Origin: Agaricus subrufescens
Taxonomy: Eukaryota; Basidiomycota; Agaricomycetes; Agaricales; Agaricaceae
DNA: 64,000 nucleotides
NCBI GenBank assembly: GCA_029945375.1
Contig: CM057064.1
Span: 1,426,001 to 1,490,000, forward strand
Direction: 5' to 3'
Shown: positions 1-10,088 of the stretch, in pieces
Layout: each line of letters starts with the position of its first letter
How positions within the stretch are numbered: position 1 is the stretch's first letter
Translations under genes and position numbers: made by a program
Notes under the pieces: model-generated
Told to the model about the DNA's origin: nothing
The model's input: the letters and a program-made list of their open reading frames with translations, nothing else
The model's database searches: none

Positions 1-1996
1 AGGTAATGTTAGAGTCCTCTGGCGGGTGACTGGGTTTGCTGAACTGGGGGAACGGGCATGAAGCATGGCCTCTTGTGAGCTGCTCAATGCGGCCTGGGGT
101 ATGACGGGCAATCCGGCTCCAGCAGGGCGCAATGTGGTCTGCCTAGTTCTCCCTTCAGCTTCCCTGGCAGCTCGATCTGCGCGCTCCCTCCTCCTCTGAT
201 CTCTCTCCTCCTTGACTTGTTTCCTTATGCTCTTCTGGGCGGTTAGAGCCGTAGGTATTCTCTGAGCAAGTGGGACATTGTCATCAGCAGACTCTTCTTC
301 CTCCTCCGAAGTCTCCTCGGATGAGGAGCTATTCGAAAACATCGAGGCCGATGGTCGGGAAGGCTGGCGAGCATCGCGATCACCATCCTCCGCATGGCCG
401 CTACGGCGAGATATAGGGGTCCAGCTGTCCCCGAGACCATCAGGCCTGGCTTGGCTATGGGAATAGCCCCCAGTCATACGGCCACCAACACCACTATACG
501 GATTATATTCGGTATCGTTCTGTTGTTCGCGAGCATATTGAGACCTGCCGGGTCGGGAATCCCTGAGGGTGCTAGAGGGTAACTGTTTATACATAGTCAT
601 ATCAGCCTCGGCAGCGAAATCGGAGTGGATGGATGTATAAGCTTCGTCAAAGGACTGAAGAATGTTGTCGTCGTGGTCAAGCTGGTCGGCACGTGCGAGA
701 GTCTGGTGTCTCCAATTTGAAATCGCGGCTGCGGTCTCGGATGTGTAGGCGGTGGGGAAGGAAAAATAATCTTTTTCTTTCGCCACAGCCGAATTAAGAA
801 GGTGGGTCTCGCCGTCTGCCGAGATGCGGGGTTGTGGATCAGGCAGGCCGTCGCCGTAGCGACTAGAAGTAATGAGATGCAGTTCATCAGATGACCCTGA
901 TGAGTTTGACGTAGAGCGTGACAGCGATGACCCCACCGACTCGTCTGGAGAGCACTGGGAGGGCGAAAGCGACGGTACAGAAGACTCTGTATCTATAGCA
1001 TACGGATGCGCGGATCCCTCGAGCTCCTCGCCGCAGGAGAGTGAGAGGGTGAAGTCAGGCGGGGACGATGACAATGACGAACAGCCTGATAACACTTGGG
1101 TGTTTAACGTCACATCCTCGTCTGCCAAGAGCGGGCTAGCATGAGCTTGGTGATGAGTATCATCCGTAAACGAATGCGTGGGATGGTGAGACTCTGGCTC
1201 AGCGATTTCATTGAAAAGAGATGCCGGATGCAGTTCCTCTTCGGCAGCAAAGAGGATTGCATTATGTAAGGCATCAACGCTCTCTGATCGTGTGGATTGA
1301 TCGTGTGGATCAAGTAAAGTAGCGAGTGATGGCGGAGGAGTATCGTCATCTGGAAGAGAAGTGGAAACGGCTGAATGCTTTGGCAATTCGGGTGAACGCA
1401 GGGGCGAAATATCATCCAGGTTGTCCCAGGGCTCAAAAGGCAGGCCCGCTCCGACGCGACCTTTGCGAACCTGTCGCAGCTTTGAGTACGAGTGTAATAC
1501 GAGAATATATAGCGTTACGCGCCTTCTTGGGAAGAACAATGTTCATCCTGGACAGCGCGTCCAAAGAGGGCAGGGAGGGTTTGGGAGCAAAGGCGGGCTT
1601 CTGGTAGGCAGGTATAGGCGTACGACTCGAAACAGACTTGCTCCAGGGACGCATATGGCGTTGTGGGGGTGAAGAGGGAACGGAGACGAGCGTTCGATCG
1701 GAGAAGTTTGGTGACAAGGGAGAGCGAGGCTGGGCATGTTTTTGTGCGACTGGCTTTGGGGTGGAGGGTGCCTGTGGAGTTGCGCCGCCGAGGTTAGCAA
1801 ATGGGTCGTCGTCAAGTAGGAATGATTGTGGGGGAGATGATTGCTTGATTTTTGCGGAATCTAGTTCGACGGGGGGAATGAAGTAGTTGGCATCGCCGAA
1901 AGAACGTGGGCCTGGGGAGGCAGGAGCGGTCGATGGACGGGAGCGGGGGAGGGGGGCAATGCGGAGGGCCTGGAGGGAACGGCGTTCCTTCGACAT
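1..1996 (-). CDS. Ser/Pro-rich low-complexity protein, 3' end outside window
   Basis: I do not recognise a named family. The proposed start is the ATG at 1996 (MSKERRSLQALRIAPLPRSR). A frame extending further upstream to about 2110 is open, but it looks like leader sequence. Exon 1 holds an acidic patch (DDDPFANLGG) and Pro/Ser-rich stretches. A 58-base GT-AG intron at 1461-1518 joins LPKKAR to a frame that stays open to base 1, about 480 further codons. The second part is rich in Ser, Asp and Glu. Near the window edge it carries SSSSEETSEEEEESADD, then DDNVPLAQRIPTALTAQKSI and a basic, probably coiled-coil stretch (KEERDQRRRERADRAAREAE). No catalytic or membrane segment is visible. The protein is probably a largely disordered regulator or scaffold. 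The gene runs off the left edge. Confidence is good that it is coding and low on function. Confidence 0.7.
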
Positions 1997-2482
1997 TCTG
2001 CGTCTGTTGCGGAGGGAGGTGGTTCTGTGGTAGCGAAACGAGGGTGGGTGTGGCAGCGATATGCCCGGCACACGAGACTGCAGTGTCAGGAACACAAATT
2101 GTAAGGACAACCGAGGACATTACAGCATATGTCGGAAAACACTCACGCAGATCGCGACAGACGGATGCAGCAGAGCGTGCCTGGGAGGGCCCGGCACGAA
2201 TGCAAGAAACAGGGCGAGTGCGAAAGCAAGGAAGAGTGGGGGTGAGTTTTCGAGGGAGGCTGATGTTATTATGGACCATCGTCGATATAGCCGACGGAGA
2301 AAAAAGCAGCCCCAAAGGGACTAGCCGCGCTGAGTCAGCATACGCCGGTCTGGTGCTGATCTGCGATATATCTCTGTTTGGGCCGCCCGTTGTCACCGGG
2401 CTCCGGGTTGCATCCGCGAGTGCGCTGGGAAGCCGGCCCTTGATGCTCCTTATTCCCTTCCCTGGGTCCCACACTCCCATCC
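1997..2482. promoter_or_regulatory. shared upstream region between divergent genes
   Basis: These 486 bases lie between the start of the Ser-rich gene (-) and the DCAF4-like gene (+). Open frames here are GC-rich shadows. I see no convincing TATA box. The region presumably holds both promoters and 5' leaders. Confidence 0.4.
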
Positions 2483-4268
2483 ATGCCTGCCCCCAGACGC
2501 CTGCCTGGCCTTGACTGGGACCCAGTCCGCAACCGCTATTTTCCCTCCCCGAAGCCACCGCCCCAATCACCACCGCCACCGCCACCCCCAGCCACAATCT
2601 CCGCCCGTGCGCCAAAGCCCCGCAGCGTCTGCCAGAGTATCCACGGCCGACACGCCCAACACATCGAGCGTCTCAGGGACCCCAGCAGACAGTACGACTC
2701 CCACCTTTTTTGAGGCTTATTCATGTCCCGATTTGTATCAGCCACCTCCTCACTCAGCACTACGCGGAATCCACGAGCGTCAAGGAACAGCGCGTCCCCA
2801 TTTTTGGTGCCATCAGAAATTTCACTGTAAGTACGCATGACTACATCACGCCATCGAAATCTCATGCCAATCAACTGTTCATTGCGCAGTCTACTAGTAC
2901 AGTATTCGGTCATAATTATTGCCTCGTTGGCGACGATCGTGGCTGGATCTATTCATTCCACTGTCCAGAGGACGACAATGTAAATCGCCAATGGGCTGTC
3001 GAATTCAAACTTGGCACAGACTCCGAAGTACGGTTATACTTCCACCGGCGCGCTCATCTTTCATCATTCTCTGACAGATTTCTTCGCTCAACGTTTGCGA
3101 TTCATATTTTCTGTACGTGCTTACCTTTATTGGCTTTGGGCGGAGGTTTCAATTACCCTTGACAGCGCCACGTCCTTTGGACCATCCTCGGAAATTCGCA
3201 TCCAGAAAGTCGACAATCCAAAGTAATTTCCTTTGTCTCCTTCAGTCCTATTTTCCAATTTTTTCACACTACAGTCTGTCGTTCATCCTGAGGACAAAGC
3301 TTGGACATGATATCCGTTGTGCGGATTTTGCAAATACCGATGAAATTATCCTTGGTACGGTGTCTCCCGTTGCATCAGCCATCTATCCACTACACTCATC
3401 AGACTAGGAGCGAAGCAACGCGCTATATATGTTACCGGCATCTTCGATACTCCAAAGACTCGGGTTCTCCAAACAAACAGTGATGTGTTTTCCGTCGCCC
3501 GACAGCAAGTTAGTAGACGCAAAACAACTTCCGGAACTTGCTAATTTCCTTCCAAAGAACCTTGTATATTTAGGAACGCGTAACGGAACTATCCACCGTT
3601 TCGATCTTCGAATATCAGACTCTCAGGGATCTAAGGGTTTATTCTCAAACAATCTCCGAAGTTCAGTCCTGCACCTGCAGTCGATTAACGACGTCCATTT
3701 TCTATCAAGTTATATGAATGGTCAGGTATGTATTGCTCTTCCTAGGGTTCAATCTCTGGGATGAGCATTATTTTAGATACTCATGCACGATATCCGATTC
3801 CCGTTCTCGAACACTCCCTTGTTCCAAATTACGGGACAAGTAAATGCTTACGCCCCTCATCTAGTGAGTCAGTTTACAATTTACGTATACAATGAGCTGC
3901 TTATTGTTGGACAGGGTATCACAACCGATCCGTATAACGATTTTCTCTTTTCCGGCGGACAAGACTGTAGGATCCGAGCTTGGTCATTGCGCAACGGTGA
4001 CCCAATCTTGCCCGCATCACTAAAATTACCCGCCATGAACCCGCCATCTTTGAATTCTACTGACGTAACTCCCATGAGCAGAAATCCTTTACTAAGGGTA
4101 TTTAAAGAACCAGTTCAAACAATGCAAGTCACTGCTGAAAGGATGGGTATGTGCTTATGGACAGGATATGGTGACAAACTATGTCAGTTTGGATTAGGGA
4201 GACGAGGTCAAGGTGAAGAGTCTTGGCAGCTTTGGGACGAATCAAGTGTGAGCCCCTGGAATCCTTAA
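2483..4268 (+). CDS. DCAF4-like WD40-repeat protein
   Basis: The N-terminus reads MPAPRRLPGLDWDPVRNRYF. LPG-x-DxDP-x-xNRYF is the hallmark opening of DDB1- and CUL4-associated factor 4 (WDR21). After a Pro-rich stretch the coding frames continue through several short introns. They include FGHNYCLVGDDRGWIYSF (WD-type blade), PKNLVYLGTRNGTIHRFDLR, LMHDIRFPF, an ITGQVNAYAPH motif (the GHVN-Y of DCAF4), FLFSGGQDCRIRAWSL and a final blade MCLWTGYGDKLCQFGLG. The stop is TAA at 4266-4268. By family knowledge DCAF4 is a beta-propeller substrate receptor of CRL4 ubiquitin ligases; that role is inferred here. The exact exon borders between 2700 and 3480 are uncertain because three frames are used. Confidence in the family is good. 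Confidence 0.75.
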
Positions 4269-4714
4269 AGTTCCCAGAAATAGGGCCGCAGACATCCATC
4301 AAATTGGAGTGCGATTCCGATTCGCATTTGCTATTCAAAGCAAAAAGAAAAAAAAAGTTGATAACAATCTAAATGTTCTTAATATTAATATTTGAATAAA
4401 TCTAACGGTTGGGACTACTTTGCTATGAGGATCTGCCAGCTCTGGCTCCTCGATGGATTCTGTCAGTAAGCGAGTTGTGTGTGTGGTTGAAATGCTGTAT
4501 TGCAAGTCTCATAAGTGACACGTTGAGAAAGCGCCGACTCAACCAATTTACCGGATGATGTCACCTGGATCACGTCGTTACTGCGTATCACCGCACGGTT
4601 ACGATCTTTTATCTATACCTCTCTATCAACACTATCAACACCCCTCAAACGTCCGACCACGCCCACGTAAAACTGCAATAACTCTCGATCTCATTCGTCA
4701 ATTCTCGACCAATC
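4269..4714. other. intergenic region
   Basis: AT-rich sequence downstream of the WD40 gene with A-rich tracts around 4340-4400 (possible polyadenylation signals), followed by a pyrimidine-rich promoter-like stretch (4620-4710) before the next ATG. No gene is seen. Confidence 0.4.
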
Positions 4715-5570
4715 ATGAAGTACATCAATGCTAAAGTAAGTCAAAACACATTGCACAATGTATTTGTTATATATACATCTCCATTGGCTTTTGGAAGTCA
4801 CATATGTATGCCCCTAAAAACCGACCTTGAAAAGCCCTTTTGCCTCCGAACTTTGAATCATGTATGGGTCACATGGATGTTAATTTTACTTTGTTATAGG
4901 AATTAGCCGATATGTTGAAGGATGAGAAGTTAGTGGCGAAGAAGGATTATGTGGTGATTGATGTACGGGATGACGATTGGGTCGGGGGACATATTGCGCA
5001 TAGTATTCATGAACCTTCGGCGGAGTTTATGATGAATGTTGATAGGCTTGTGGAGGATGTTAAGGATGTGCCTTTGGTCGTTTTTCATTGTGCACTTTCG
5101 CAGATGCGGTGAGTTGGTTTCATTTTTTTATTCATTTTTGTGATCTGAGCTGAAGGATGTTCATTGAATTCTTTTTAGAGGACCGAAAGCCGCTCGTGTA
5201 TGGTTTTTTCTTCACCTATATGTTTAGAGAATGTCATTCATCTCAGGGGGTTAAAATATAGGTATACGAAGAGACGAGAAATAACCTATATGGAGTCACA
5301 GAGAACCCGCAAGAGATAGCAATCCTCCGTGATGGATTCGTCGGTTTTCAGGAACGATACAAGGTAAATCCATACATTTCCACGCATTCATTCATTCATT
5401 CGTTCATTCATTTATACGATGGCTAACGGCGGCGTTCGGTATTTTCCTTCCTGTTTTCGTAGAATGATGTCAAACTTATCGAAGGATGGGATACGGAAGT
5501 ATGGGAAGCCGATATTATCCCTCTTCCGGAGAACCTTTCTGATTTTCTACGAAATCATACATCCTCCTAA
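4715..5570 (+). CDS. ibp1: Cdc25-like rhodanese-fold phosphatase (Ibp1/Ych1 family)
   Basis: Five exons assemble cleanly. Exon 1, 4715-4735, encodes MKYINAK. Exon 2, 4900-5108, encodes ELADMLKDEK through HCALSQMR. A tiny exon then gives GPKAAR, followed by VYEETRNNLYG to FQERYK, and finally NDVKLIEGWD to the TAA at 5568-5570. The product is about 150 residues. The catalytic loop HCALSQMRGP matches HC-x5-R of Cdc25/arsenate-reductase-type rhodanese phosphatases, with VVIDVRDDDWVGGHI as the typical preceding strand. The family (fission yeast Ibp1, budding yeast Ych1) consists of small single-domain dual-specificity phosphatases or arsenate reductases; the substrate here is unknown. All introns have GT-AG ends. 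The catalytic Cys and Arg are both present, so the enzyme should be active. Confidence 0.9.
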
Positions 5571-7368
5571 CCTATCACATTTGTTTTCCTTTGTTTTCTG
5601 TTCTTTCTTATAGGGTCGTCAAAGTTTTTTTTTTCCAATCAGTTTGTGTATATATAGAGAAAGAGGGGTTTGTGGATGGATTTAGAAGGAGTGGACCACT
5701 GGTCGGATTGATGCTTTTCATGCCGTGACCGCTACTCATGGTCGTTTGACGATGATGATAAATCAGAAATACCGGAACACTTATCGATGGTATAGCAATT
5801 CATTGGTTATCATATCAAAGTCCCACAAGCATATGGTTCTGCTTCTCTGTTTAGTATTTGAATGCATTACAAAGTCGCAATAATTGAAATCATTGGTAGA
5901 TCACCTTCTATAATTATACACGGAACAAAGGCTGTCCCAAGTGATTAGGGCATTGGGTTCCCGGTTAACAAAGTTTTTTTCATCTAAAGTCTCTTTAGAA
6001 CGTTCGTTTGTTTCCTTCGACTTCTCTTCTGAGTCTATTAATTGTCACGGCTAGACGTACCGATGAACCGTTTAACGTTGACTACATTGGACTCAGGTTG
6101 TTAATATACTTTGATTAGCCACACATACCGGATGTTTGTGATAGCTTGCGGGCATATGGTGTTCTCCGATTGTCTCTCTTTGTCCTAATCACTCCTGTTG
6201 ATCCTTCTTCCCAGGCTGCCATCATGCACCTGCGACACTGCCATGACGCGTCCCAGGAGTCGTCAACGCGCCCCAGAACGCGTCTCACCTTGACGACATC
6301 CATTGACATTTTTGATATTTCCTACTCGGAGTCTCTGATCAGGTACCAGCAGTGGCGTATCCCTTAATGGACTCAAGACCCTGACAAATTTTTCAATATG
6401 TTACAGACCATTACAGTGTGTACACATACATATTATGAAAAAAAAATTGAATTGCACTGCATGTAACTTTATTAATGGTTTGAGGTTTTTGGGAGTCATC
6501 ATATGACTCAATTATTCGTCCGCCCGAAAGGAAATTGTCAAATCAAATATGGATGGTGAGTGTGGAGTGTGCGCCCCGCTGTTTCCCGGAATTGTAACCA
6601 TCCCGGCGTTTAAAAAAAAACGGCTTCCCGCGGGTTGCGGTGGATTGGTTTGTCCAAAGAATTTTGTGAGTGTGCTTAGCGCTCTTACACGCGGTAGACC
6701 AACACCACTATCCGGTGTGTCGAGAATGCCGTACCGCGACGGAAGCGATAATCATGAGAATTTTTGTACCCTTTTTTTTTGTGCGACTGGCGAACCTGCC
6801 TTCACGAGAGGGACTGGGTAAGAATTTAAATAGGAGAACCTTGTGGAAGCGAGTGAAGCTCTCGAGATACACATACCTGACACATACAGTCTGTCTGTAA
6901 GCAGGCTACCCTAGTCGGCCGAGGATCCGTTGCACCAAAAGGGACCTAACAGAATATCTTATGATATTCTGCTACCGAGTAATATATGCTGAATATATGT
7001 GCTGTAAGCTCATGCTCTGAGGAACTGCTCATTGGGTGAATATCACCGCTAATACAGTCATACAAAAATACAGTGATTACCATAAACTTTCCCTTGATTA
7101 TTGACTCCAGCGACCAATAAAATCGGTGACGACATTGGCAGGGGAGCATAGCCAAACTTGCCATAGGACAGAATGATACGTTCAGGAAAGTAGACGTCAG
7201 GGCCTCTCCTAGGAAATATAGTCGATAGTCCTTCTGCTTTCGCAACCCAAAGTCTATCCAATAAATTTACCCGATTTCTTCTAGTACACCCCTTTCCTCC
7301 TGGCAACGCAAACCGTGGTTATACAGAGGTGGTTGAAAAGGAGGTGGGAGTCAAAGGAAAATTTTGTT
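5571..7368. other. long intergenic region, nothing firmly coding
   Basis: About 1.8 kb of moderately AT-rich DNA. Short frames on both strands (for example near 6150-6360 and 7060-7300, minus) lack start context, introns joining them, or any family motif. T-tracts occur at 5625 and 6770. I see no RNA gene. Confidence 0.4.
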
Positions 7369-7938
7369 TTAGGAAGTCGTAGTTGTCGTCGATGATGATG
7401 AGTCTTTGCCGTTCTCACTAGGAACCGCTCGTCGTCGAGGGGTTTGTTCTAAGACAGCAGCAACTTGGTCGCGCTCTCGTTTCATTTTATTCTGACATAT
7501 CTGCCTGTTCGTTTTTTCGTTAGACACCACTCTAGAACTGAGTGCTAAAGGCGTTTGTTTACCATGAAATCATTGAAGTGAGCGCGAACGTTGCTACAGC
7601 CCAATTTCCAGCCTTTATTGGTGCTAAAGGACATGTATGAGGACAATGGTTTTCGAAAATAAGAGAAGCATACGGAGTGTCAAACCACGGATGACACCTA
7701 TGCCGACTCCAGCGGCAATTCCAGCAAGCAGACTTTCACGTGAACATGGGATAGCAGTGACGTTTAATGCGCTCTGAGGATGATAAATTAGTATATGTTT
7801 ACAATGATTGGTTTTATATCTCACTTGAACAGAGTCGTAAGCGAGATTTCCTGTTGGCGGTGGTAGACGAGAGGGAAGGTTGATTGCATCTTGCTCTTCT
7901 TCTGTCTTTTGGTTTGGTTGGGGATCGGACGGAGCCAT
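7369..7938 (-). CDS. COX20: Cytochrome c oxidase assembly protein COX20
   Basis: Four exons read from the ATG at 7938. They give MAPSDPQPNQKTEEEQ..NLAYDSVQ, then SALNVTAIPCSRESLLAGIAAG and VGIGVIRG, then PIKAGNWAVATFALTSMISW, then CQNKMKRERDQVAAVLEQ and a Ser/Thr tail ending at TAA 7369-7371. The order IPCxRESxLAGI..GxGxGxIRG, two hydrophobic segments and W-x-x-CQxKxxxER is diagnostic for Cox20/FAM36A. This is an inner-membrane chaperone that stabilises newly made Cox2 during complex IV assembly. The product, about 125 residues, has the usual fungal length. The three introns are about 50-65 bases. The final TSS tail is Thr/Ser-only and probably not conserved. Confidence 0.9.
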
Positions 7939-8170
7939 GGACTGCAGTCACTTTACCGAACACGACTGGGCGCGACGACGCATTTTCAAACTCCGATCCG
8001 GAAGTCTATTTTTGGACGACGGGAGGAGAACGAGTTCGCTCCGAGAAACACTTTAGGCCAGGATTAGAATATGCATTCCGGACCTGTCGGCCAATACACT
8101 TCCATTCTACCCAAGCCCAGGTAAGCAGTTTGGCTCATTTTGAATCATGAATGGACGACTTCCCGTAGCG

Positions 8171-8197
8171 TCTGGAAAAATAGAAATATTTTCCAGA
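8171..8197. repeat. inverted repeat, 9-base arms
   Basis: TCTGGAAAA and its reverse complement TTTTCCAGA flank a 9-base spacer. The TTCCAGATTG at its right end recurs in the larger palindrome about 100 bases downstream. Confidence 0.6.
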
Positions 8198-8279
8198 TTG
8201 TGTCCCAGCTGATTGCCGGACGTGCCGTTGACTAAATTGGTGTTTGGCAAAAGCGGATCTTTAAATTCACGTCTTTCCA

Positions 8280-8320
8280 GACTGCAATCTGGAAGAGGCC
8301 CCCTCTTCCAGATTGCAGTC
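8280..8320. repeat. perfect 19-bp-arm hairpin
   Basis: The left arm GACTGCAATCTGGAAGAGG is followed by CCC and then the exact reverse complement of the left arm (41 bases in all). The stem is perfect with a 3-base loop. It is not next to a gene end on either side. It could be the end of a degraded small transposon or a transcribed hairpin; the sequence alone does not decide. Confidence 0.9.
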
Positions 8321-9968
8321 CTCGAATATTACCTCACTTTATGCATTAAAGGAGTTATGGACGTCACGAGTAAGATTCTATCTCCAACTTTCAGGTCAAT
8401 ATCGTGAGACACTGCTTCAGCAACCGATCATGGCTGGCTTCAGTATTCCACAGCTCAGGCGTATGTGCTTTTGAACAACGAAACTTGAGTGCACTATCAT
8501 TGAAAAATGCTACGGATTGAGTGTGCATCATTGCTCAGAATGAGGTGCTCTCAGATGCCTGTGGCTCGAGTGAGGAGTGACCGAAAGAGCCCGAGTCCAA
8601 GGGTAAACGGTAAACGGTAGCTGCAACCACTGTCGTCGTTCAACCATTTATACGTAGAGGAAATATCATCTTCAGACATCTCATAATGAGCAGAAGTGCG
8701 TGCATCAACCGTGCTGAATGCAAGCACTATCCATCCTATTTCATACTCACAGTCTATATCCCTGCCTATGTTTATTGGCCTTGATTTATTCTAAACGGTC
8801 TACGGTTTAATATCCTGAGTATAGACGGGCGGACTTTCAAATGAAATAAGATTTAGAAAAAATTCTGTGTTTCCAGACGCTGCGGGAAGTCGTCCAATTC
8901 GTCTAAAGGCGCGATTTGCGCTAGGCTGATGATGACGAGGCCTCTGCCGAGGACTCTTCAAGTTTGAACAAGTGGTTGGCAATTTCCGGATGAAAAGTAT
9001 ATCCTAAATTCTATGGTTTAACTTCATCTCCAATTGCCTTAGTACTGTTTGGGTTGCATGATCCTCGTGGCCCGGTCCTTCTTCCACATGTGCCCTTCAG
9101 GCTTCCACACATCACCGTAGCGGCGATGCATACACACTTCCCTTCTTCAAATCATTGACAGGTGTGTGCCGTCATTCACGTTTCCCCGAACCTTATTGGC
9201 CTCTGCGACCCAGTACATATCGTCTTCGCTGATTCTTGCTCATAGATAAAAATGGACACCTATGTTTCATCTTTTTTTGTTGTCCGAGTCATATTTCTCA
9301 ACCCGCTCACAATAGCGGGAAAAACGGGATACTGCTCGACCGATTCTAAGGAGAGCTTTCTAGTTTCCGGATTTGAAAAGCCCGCAAGCCTAGAACTTGA
9401 TGAAGCATGCCGAAATTTTTGAATGCACCCGGCTATTGCGCTCTTACCGACCGCGATTTCTTGCAAGACAGGTGTTAGTTCTTCTTGTTTTCCTTAGCAA
9501 TAGTGGGTCACGATTGAGGTCTGTACCAGTGATATCTCGATGAACAAGACCCTCGCCTTGTACCTTGTTCGGGTCACCACTTGTCTAGTGTTGTTATATT
9601 CTTACCAAAGTTACAGGCTCCCTCTTCAAATTGACAAGAACTTCCATACCGGCTTGCCGCGAAGCTAGGACGAGCGCCTCATAGGCGCCACCCCTTTTTG
9701 GCCTGGACTACAATCACGGTGTCCTACTATCCCGTTCCAGACTTAATATCATCGTGCTATCACTACATCCTCATGGGTGTCCTGTCCGAGTACAGGGTGA
9801 ATTTTACCGCTAATACGGGCCTTCACGTTAACAAGAAAGAACGGGGTCGCTAGTCATCATCATGGCCGATCTACTGAACCCAGTTTGGCAAAACCTATCT
9901 GACTGAATTTATGGTCATCTTGTCGCATTTTAAGCCGTTTCGGGCCGCATTCCTTCTGGACAGACCAC

Positions 9969-9974
9969 TATAAA
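9969..9974 (+). promoter_or_regulatory. TATA box of the multicopper oxidase gene
   Basis: TATAAA lies about 115 bases upstream of the ATG at 10089, the usual distance for a basidiomycete secreted-enzyme gene. Confidence 0.5.
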
Positions 9975-10088
9975 GTCAGGCTCAGTTGCTCGGTTTCTGA
10001 CGCCTTCGACACCTTGCCCTCTTTCTCCATCTCAGTCGCCTCATCACCCCAAATCAACAGCAGAGAACTTCGCTGGCCAAAAGATAGA

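Larger units (their letters stand above)
7939..10088. other. intergenic region with hairpins and a possible decayed gene
   Basis: About 2.1 kb with no intact gene. It contains two inverted repeats (8171-8197 and 8280-8320) and a laccase TATA box (9969). Between about 9040 and 9710 on the minus strand there are coding-like patches broken by stops. One example is GGAYEALVLASRQAGMEVLV near 9640-9700; another is DDMYWVAEANKVRGNVNDG near 9190-9230. They could be a decayed gene of unknown family. I could not join them into one protein. Confidence 0.35.

Noticed and set aside
872..1144. Ser/Asp-rich plus-strand frame
   Set aside because: It mirrors the acidic Ser-rich protein encoded on the opposite strand.
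1906..2514. 202-codon open frame on the plus strand
   Set aside because: It lies antisense to the Ser-rich gene and its promoter, with no domain and atypical composition; judged a shadow.
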